Of a stretch of 10,816 nucleotides of DNA, positions 7,864-10,816 are shown one piece after another. The position numbers were made by a program, and so were the translations under genes. The notes under the pieces were generated by a model, which was not told the DNA's origin, searched no databases, and worked only from the letters and a program-made list of their open reading frames with translations. The DNA comes from Bacteroidales bacterium. GTDB lineage: Bacteria; Bacteroidota; Bacteroidia; Bacteroidales; UBA932. Position 1 is the stretch's first letter. The number at the start of each line of letters is the position of its first letter. The DNA lies in assembly GCA_024683255.1 (NCBI GenBank), contig JAIKYL010000223.1:1-10816 (forward strand), read 5' to 3'.

Positions 7864-8284
7864 CTCCTGCCTCCTTTCCATCCTGTTGCTCCTGGCCGCC
7901 TGCCGGGAGCCGTCTTCCGTAGAGCAGTTCATAGCCGCCCCCGGGCCCTATGAATTTCAGGTAGAGATGCGGGACACCACCGTTTTGTACGATTTCTCGT
8001 TCTATACGCGCCTGGACGGCTACCCTTCCGAGTTGCAGGAAGCGCAGGAGCTGCCGCTCCGTATCACATGGATCTCCCCTTCGGGAAAGACCTATACGGA
8101 GAATGTCTATATGCCTTTGACGGGACGTTCCTCCCTGTTTTCCCGCCAGGTGCTCCAGCCTTACCGGGCCAATGTCCAGCCTGTCCAACCCGGCCTGTGG
8201 ACCTTGATGGTAACCGTTCCATATTCCGACGGCCGGGAGATCCTTCGCGGCCTGGGACTCACCGTTTCACAGCATTACAAATAA
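7853..8284 (+). CDS. gldH: GldH-like lipoprotein
   Basis: A 143-residue lipoprotein. After a short N-region (MKNLSC), the hydrophobic stretch LLSILLLLAAC ends in a lipobox (LAAC) with the lipidated cysteine at residue 17. Position after ricT, a core such as LPLRITWISPSGKTYTE, and the late GLWTLMVTVPYSDGREILRGLGLTV segment all resemble GldH. GldH is a lipoprotein first found through gliding motility and linked to the type IX secretion machinery, but it is also kept in non-gliding Bacteroidota. The start is a GTG that lies inside a dispersed repeat. No ATG or TTG lies between it and the ricT stop in this frame, and the signal peptide begins exactly there. Family members are usually somewhat longer. 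The stop overlaps the trmB ATG (TAATG). The family call rests on context plus moderate resemblance. Confidence 0.78.
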   Translation: MKNLSCLLSILLLLAACREPSSVEQFIAAPGPYEFQVEMRDTTVLYDFSFYTRLDGYPSELQEAQELPLRITWISPSGKTYTENVYMPLTGRSSLFSRQVLQPYRANVQPVQPGLWTLMVTVPYSDGREILRGLGLTVSQHYK

Positions 8285-9138
8285 TGGGACACGGGAAACT
8301 ACGCAAATTTGCCGAAAATGAGACCTTCCGCTGTCTTTTGCAGCCGGATGCGTCACAGGTGCTCGCCAAGGAGACGGGTTCCCGGGAGCTGAAGCTCCGG
8401 AACCATGCCATCAAAGGCCGATGGGGGGAGGAAATGTTCGGCAATGACCATCCCATCGTTCTGGAACTGGGCTGCGGCAAGGGAGAATACACCATTGCCC
8501 TGGCCGAAAAGCATCCGGAAATCAATTACATCGGCGTGGATATCAAAGGTGCGCGTCTTTGGAAAGGCGCCAAATACGCTACGGAAAACGCCCTTCCCAA
8601 CGTGGCCTTCCTGCGTACGCGCATAGAGTTCATAGAGGCGTTCTTCGGCCCCGGGGAGGTGAGCGAAATCTGGCTCACTTTCTCCGACCCGCAGCTCCGG
8701 GGCAGCGAAAACAGCCGGCTTTCCTCGCCCCTTTTCCTGGAGCGTTACCGCAAATTCCTAAAGCCCGGTGGTATAGTTCATCTCAAAACAGACTCCCGCT
8801 TCCTCTACGAATACACTCAGGCCGTCTGTAGGGTGAATAGTCTTACCATACTAGCCTCTGGTACAGATATTTATCATCAGGGCGTCATGCCCGGCCCCGA
8901 CCGGGCATCTGAGACCCCCGATCAAGTCGGGGGTGACGGTTGGGCGGCTGTTACTCAGGTGCAGACTTTCTATGAGAAGATGTTCCTGGAGATGGGGCTG
9001 CCTATAACCTACATGGCTTTCTGTATTGAGCATGAGGGCCCCTACGCATTTCCGGGGGAGGCTTTTGATCATGACTACTGGCTGGAGGCCGAAGGTCCCC
9101 GCCGCAGCTTCTCTCACCAGCCCAACAAGAAGGGCTGA
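8284..9138 (+). CDS. trmB: tRNA (guanine-46-N7)-methyltransferase with in-frame repeat insertion
   Basis: A 284-residue SAM-dependent enzyme that makes m7G46 in the tRNA variable loop. The SAM-binding motif I is ELGCGKGEYT (residues 61-70), INYIGVDIKGARLW gives motif II, and FSDPQ (133-137) followed by NSRLSSPLFLERYRKFL is the TrmB catalytic and tRNA-binding region. PGGIVHLKTDS and the C-terminal TFYEKMFLEMGLPITYMAF complete the fold. The frame is open upstream to 8068, but ATG 8284 overlaps the preceding stop and matches the family N-terminus (KLRKFAEN). Residues 201-218 are an insertion encoded by a 54-bp double-hairpin element between the DIYH and VQTFYE segments, where relatives have only a short loop. 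The enzyme may well remain active, because the insert is in frame and falls in a loop. It appears to be the last gene of the run. Confidence 0.93.
   Translation: MGHGKLRKFAENETFRCLLQPDASQVLAKETGSRELKLRNHAIKGRWGEEMFGNDHPIVLELGCGKGEYTIALAEKHPEINYIGVDIKGARLWKGAKYATENALPNVAFLRTRIEFIEAFFGPGEVSEIWLTFSDPQLRGSENSRLSSPLFLERYRKFLKPGGIVHLKTDSRFLYEYTQAVCRVNSLTILASGTDIYHQGVMPGPDRASETPDQVGGDGWAAVTQVQTFYEKMFLEMGLPITYMAFCIEHEGPYAFPGEAFDHDYWLEAEGPRRSFSHQPNKKG
8884..8937. repeat. 54-bp double-hairpin repeat inserted in trmB
   Basis: The element is bounded by GTCA and its reverse complement TGAC and holds two hairpins. In the first, ATGCCCGG (8887-8894) pairs with CCGGGCAT (8901-8908). In the second, ACCCCCGA (8914-8921) pairs with TCGGGGGT (8927-8934). 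The left half, GTCAT-hairpin-ATCT, has the same end bases as the repeats at 2811 and 7838, and the right half is a similar unit in inverted orientation. Its 54 bp equal 18 codons with no stop, so trmB stays open. Confidence 0.82.
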
Positions 9139-9158
9139 ATAAAAAATTTTAAAAATAT

Positions 9159-9189
9159 CTTGCATTCTCAAGATTTCTTTGTAACTTGC
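9159..9189 (+). promoter_or_regulatory. Promoter of glnN leader
   Basis: CTTG (9159-9162) and TAACTTGC (from 9182) are separated by exactly 19 nt, which fits the Bacteroidota TTG-N19-TAnnTTTG promoter with one base missing from the -7 T-run. It lies in an AT-rich stretch directly after the trmB stop. Transcription would begin near 9192-9196, about 20 nt before the leader peptide start. Confidence 0.62.
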
Positions 9190-9213
9190 ACTCGAATTTG
9201 GTTGTGCAAAGCA

Positions 9214-9294
9214 GTGAAACTTTACCGTAATAACCAGCAGCAGGAGCAGCAGTCCCAGAACCAGCAGGTCCCGGGTGCTTCTTGTTGCGTATAA
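9214..9294 (+). CDS. Glutamine-rich leader peptide of glutamine synthetase
   Basis: A 26-codon frame from GTG 9214 to TAA 9292-9294. It begins MKLYRNN, continues QQQEQQSQNQQ (residues 8-18) and ends VPGASCCV. Eight of the codons are CAG for glutamine, all within residues 8-18. Three Asn and one Glu codon lie nearby. It sits between a promoter and an intrinsic terminator, upstream of glutamine synthetase. This is where a leader peptide that senses charged tRNA-Gln would be expected. GTG is chosen because no ATG exists upstream in frame. A TTG at 9202 would leave only a few nucleotides of 5' leader. The peptide is probably made only as a sensor; no membrane or secretion signal is seen. The alternative is that the codons are a chance CAG-rich stretch in a noncoding RNA. 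Confidence 0.72.
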   Translation: MKLYRNNQQQEQQSQNQQVPGASCCV

Positions 9295-9296
9295 TT

Positions 9297-9353
9297 CCAG
9301 CCGTATGCGGCACAGTTTAAAAGAGGCAAATATTTAACTTATACAGAGGCTGG
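9297..9353 (+). promoter_or_regulatory. Antiterminator alternative to the glnN leader terminator
   Basis: CCAGCC (9297-9302) can pair with GGCTGG (9348-9353), and GTATG (9303-9307) continues by pairing with TATAC (9340-9344, the last pair a G-U). Only three bases are bulged (9345-9347). The stem is 11 bp with a 32-nt loop. Its 3' arm uses six of the thirteen bases of the terminator 5' arm, so the two structures exclude each other. The 5' arm starts 2 nt after the leader stop codon, within reach of a terminating ribosome. Confidence 0.68.
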
Positions 9354-9379
9354 TCCCGAGGGGATCAGCCTCTTTTTTT
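9345..9379 (+). terminator. Intrinsic terminator in the glnN leader (attenuator)
   Basis: A 13-bp stem. AGAGGCTGGTCCC (9345-9357) pairs with GGGATCAGCCTCT (9361-9373), with one G-U pair and a GAG loop. The stem runs directly into a T-tract (9373-9379). It lies 28 nt before the glnN start codon, downstream of the leader promoter, so it would stop transcripts before the gene. Confidence 0.88.
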
Positions 9380-9406
9380 GTGAAGGTTATAAAACAACTA
9401 ATATTT

Positions 9407-10816
9407 ATGGTTATGGACAGATTTGATTTGGTAAAGGAATCCTTCGAACGGAAGGTGGTTCCGGCAGAAGTCCCCGCAGGTAAGACTTCCGATTATTTCG
9501 GTGAACTGGTGTTCGACCGCAAGAAGATGTGCAAGTATCTGGATGCCGACAGCCTCCAGGCCCTGCTTGCCTGCATCGAGGGTGGCAAGCCCCTTGACCG
9601 CAAAACGGCCGACGGCGTGGCCCGCGGCATGAAGGAATGGGCTATGGAGCATGGTGTAACCCATGTTACCCACTGGTTCCAGCCCCTCACCGAAGGTACG
9701 GCCGAAAAGCATGACTCGCTCATTGACTACGACGGAAAGGGCGGCGTTATTGAGACTTTTGACGGAAAGATGCTGGCCCAGCAGGAACCCGATGCTTCGT
9801 CCTTCCCCAGCGGCGGTATCCGCGCCACTTTCGAGGCCCGCGGTTACACAGCCTGGGATCCTACCTCCCCGGTGTTCATCCTGGATGATACGCTCTGTAT
9901 CCCTACCGTTTTCATTTCCTATACCGGCGAGGCCCTGGATTACAAGACCCCGCTCAAGAAGGCCCTCAAAGCCGTCAGCGATGCGGCTGTACCGGTCTGC
10001 AAGCTTTTCGACCCTTCCGTTACCAAAGTCTATTCTTACCTGGGTTGGGAGCAGGAGTATTTCCTGGTGGACGAGTCGCTGTATGCTGCCCGTACGGATC
10101 TCATGATCACCGGACGCACCCTCTTCGGCCACAATTCTTCCAAGAACCAGCAGCTGGACGACCATTATTTCGGCGCCATTCCTTCCCGTGTGGCAGCCTT
10201 TATGCGGGACCTGGAGGTTGCCGGTCACAAGCTGGGCATTCCGCTCAAGACCCGTCACAACGAGGTGGCTCCCAACCAGTTTGAGCTGGCTCCCATCTAC
10301 GGAGAAACCAACCTGTCCAATGACCAGAACCAGATAGTGATGAACCTCATGTCCAAGATTGCCCGCAAGCATGGTTTTGTGGTGCTCCTGCATGAGAAGC
10401 CTTTTGATGGTGTAAACGGTTCAGGTAAGCACAACAACTGGTCCCTGGGAACGGACAAGGGTACGCAGCTGCTGGCTCCCGGCAAGGATGCCAAGGGTAA
10501 CCTCCAGTTCGTCACCTTCTTCGTGAATGTGCTGGCGGCCGTGCAGAAGCACAACGCCTTGCTCAAGGCCTCCATCGCCAGCGCCACCAACGCGCACCGC
10601 CTGGGCGCCAACGAGGCTCCGCCCGCAATTGTATCGGCCTTCCTGGGTCGCACCATGACGGAAGTGCTGCACAAGCTCCTGGAAGTCCCGTCCGACACAC
10701 CCATTGAGATAGCCGGCAAGAAGGGCAAGAGCGTGGGTCTGGTGGAGATTCCGGAAATCTTCGTGGACAACACGGACCGCAACCGTACTTCCCCGTTCGC
10801 CTTCACCGGTAACCGC
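9407..10816 (+). CDS. glnN: Type III glutamine synthetase (3' partial)
   Basis: GSIII makes glutamine from glutamate, ammonia and ATP in the cytosol and is the typical Bacteroidota glutamine synthetase. Members are about 700-730 residues, and 470 are visible here with the frame open to the window end. Family segments seen in order are HWFQPLTEGTAEKHD (about 84-98), SGGIRATFEARGYTAWDP (135-152), LFGHNSSKNQQLDDHYFG (239-256), RHNEVAPNQFELAPIYGE (283-300), HEKPFDGVNGSGKHNNW (329-345), and NRTSPFAFTGNR (459-470) at the edge. The glutamate- and ATP-binding residues in the EVAPNQFE and NGSGKHNN regions are intact. ATG 9407 is used, and ATG 9413 two codons later is equally possible. It lies 28 nt after a leader terminator preceded by a glutamine-codon leader peptide, which suggests control by transcription attenuation. 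The GlnA-type (GSI) fold motifs and adenylylation site are not expected in this class. Confidence 0.97.
   Translation, partial: MVMDRFDLVKESFERKVVPAEVPAGKTSDYFGELVFDRKKMCKYLDADSLQALLACIEGGKPLDRKTADGVARGMKEWAMEHGVTHVTHWFQPLTEGTAEKHDSLIDYDGKGGVIETFDGKMLAQQEPDASSFPSGGIRATFEARGYTAWDPTSPVFILDDTLCIPTVFISYTGEALDYKTPLKKALKAVSDAAVPVCKLFDPSVTKVYSYLGWEQEYFLVDESLYAARTDLMITGRTLFGHNSSKNQQLDDHYFGAIPSRVAAFMRDLEVAGHKLGIPLKTRHNEVAPNQFELAPIYGETNLSNDQNQIVMNLMSKIARKHGFVVLLHEKPFDGVNGSGKHNNWSLGTDKGTQLLAPGKDAKGNLQFVTFFVNVLAAVQKHNALLKASIASATNAHRLGANEAPPAIVSAFLGRTMTEVLHKLLEVPSDTPIEIAGKKGKSVGLVEIPEIFVDNTDRNRTSPFAFTGNR

Noticed and set aside
7738..7953. A 71-codon + strand frame containing the SERSEES peptide
   Set aside because: This is the known artefact of translating the 26-bp repeat. 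The frame overlaps the end of ricT and the start of the lipoprotein gene.
8068..8283. Possible longer TrmB start at 8068
   Set aside because: The extra 72 codons lie inside the GldH-like gene. TrmB similarity begins at the ATG 8284, which overlaps the preceding stop.
9235..9267. CAG-rich stretch as a trinucleotide microsatellite
   Set aside because: The CAG run is interrupted by GAG, TCC and AAC while staying in one reading frame with a start and stop. It also sits between a promoter and a terminator before a glutamine gene, which a random repeat would not explain.
9345..9379. The hairpin as an ordinary terminator of the trmB transcript
   Set aside because: It lies 207 nt beyond the trmB stop, downstream of a new promoter and a leader ORF, and shares bases with an antiterminator. 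It could still also stop readthrough from trmB.
9398..10393. A 331-codon open frame on the - strand opposite glnN
   Set aside because: The + strand frame encodes unmistakable type III glutamine synthetase motifs over the same span and is open to the window edge. The antisense frame shows no recognisable motif and follows from the GC-rich codon use.

Overview
The window looks like chromosomal DNA of a GC-rich Bacteroidota, most likely order Bacteroidales. Three things support this. The gene order holB - ricT (PSP1 domain) - gldH is one I associate with this phylum. A TAnnTTTG-type -7 promoter element stands before thioredoxin, and a TTG-N19-TAnnTTG promoter stands before the glutamine synthetase region. 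Start codons lack Shine-Dalgarno sequences. Genus cannot be fixed from the sequence alone. All convincing genes are on the + strand.

Layout. Positions 2-2803 hold the 3' nine-tenths of an HAE1-type RND efflux pump inner-membrane subunit. It is followed, across a 26-bp dispersed repeat, by a small PII-like protein (2840-3133). A -7-type promoter element at 3143-3150 then opens a tightly packed run of eight genes (3171-9138): thioredoxin, a secreted beta-barrel protein, a LOG-family nucleotide phosphoribohydrolase, a long-chain polyprenyl diphosphate synthase, DNA polymerase III delta', a RicT/PSP1 protein, a GldH-like lipoprotein and the tRNA (guanine-N7) methyltransferase TrmB. Junctions are mostly overlapping (TAATG, ATGA), abutting, or 1-17 nt, so one polycistronic transcript is likely. 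Two junctions or genes have been altered by short palindromic repeats. A repeat copy supplies the GTG start of the GldH-like gene, and a 54-bp double-hairpin element sits in frame inside trmB.

The most interesting region is 9159-9409, between trmB and a type III glutamine synthetase gene (glnN, 9407 to the window end, 3' truncated). It contains a promoter, a 26-codon ORF in which 8 codons are CAG (Gln) clustered in an 11-codon stretch, and a 13-bp intrinsic terminator with a U-tract. An 11-bp alternative stem starts 2 nt after the leader stop codon and takes up the 5' arm of the terminator. This is the layout of a ribosome-mediated transcription attenuator of the trp/his type, here with glutamine codons in front of the glutamine-making enzyme. 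When charged tRNA-Gln is scarce, the ribosome should stall, the antiterminator should form, and glutamine synthetase should be transcribed. I know of no described glutamine-codon leader attenuator for glutamine synthetase. The inference comes from sequence only and has not been tested.

Together the genes cover efflux, redox, isoprenoid (probably menaquinone side chain) synthesis, replication, envelope biogenesis, tRNA modification and nitrogen assimilation. No phage, integrase, transposase or CRISPR array is visible.
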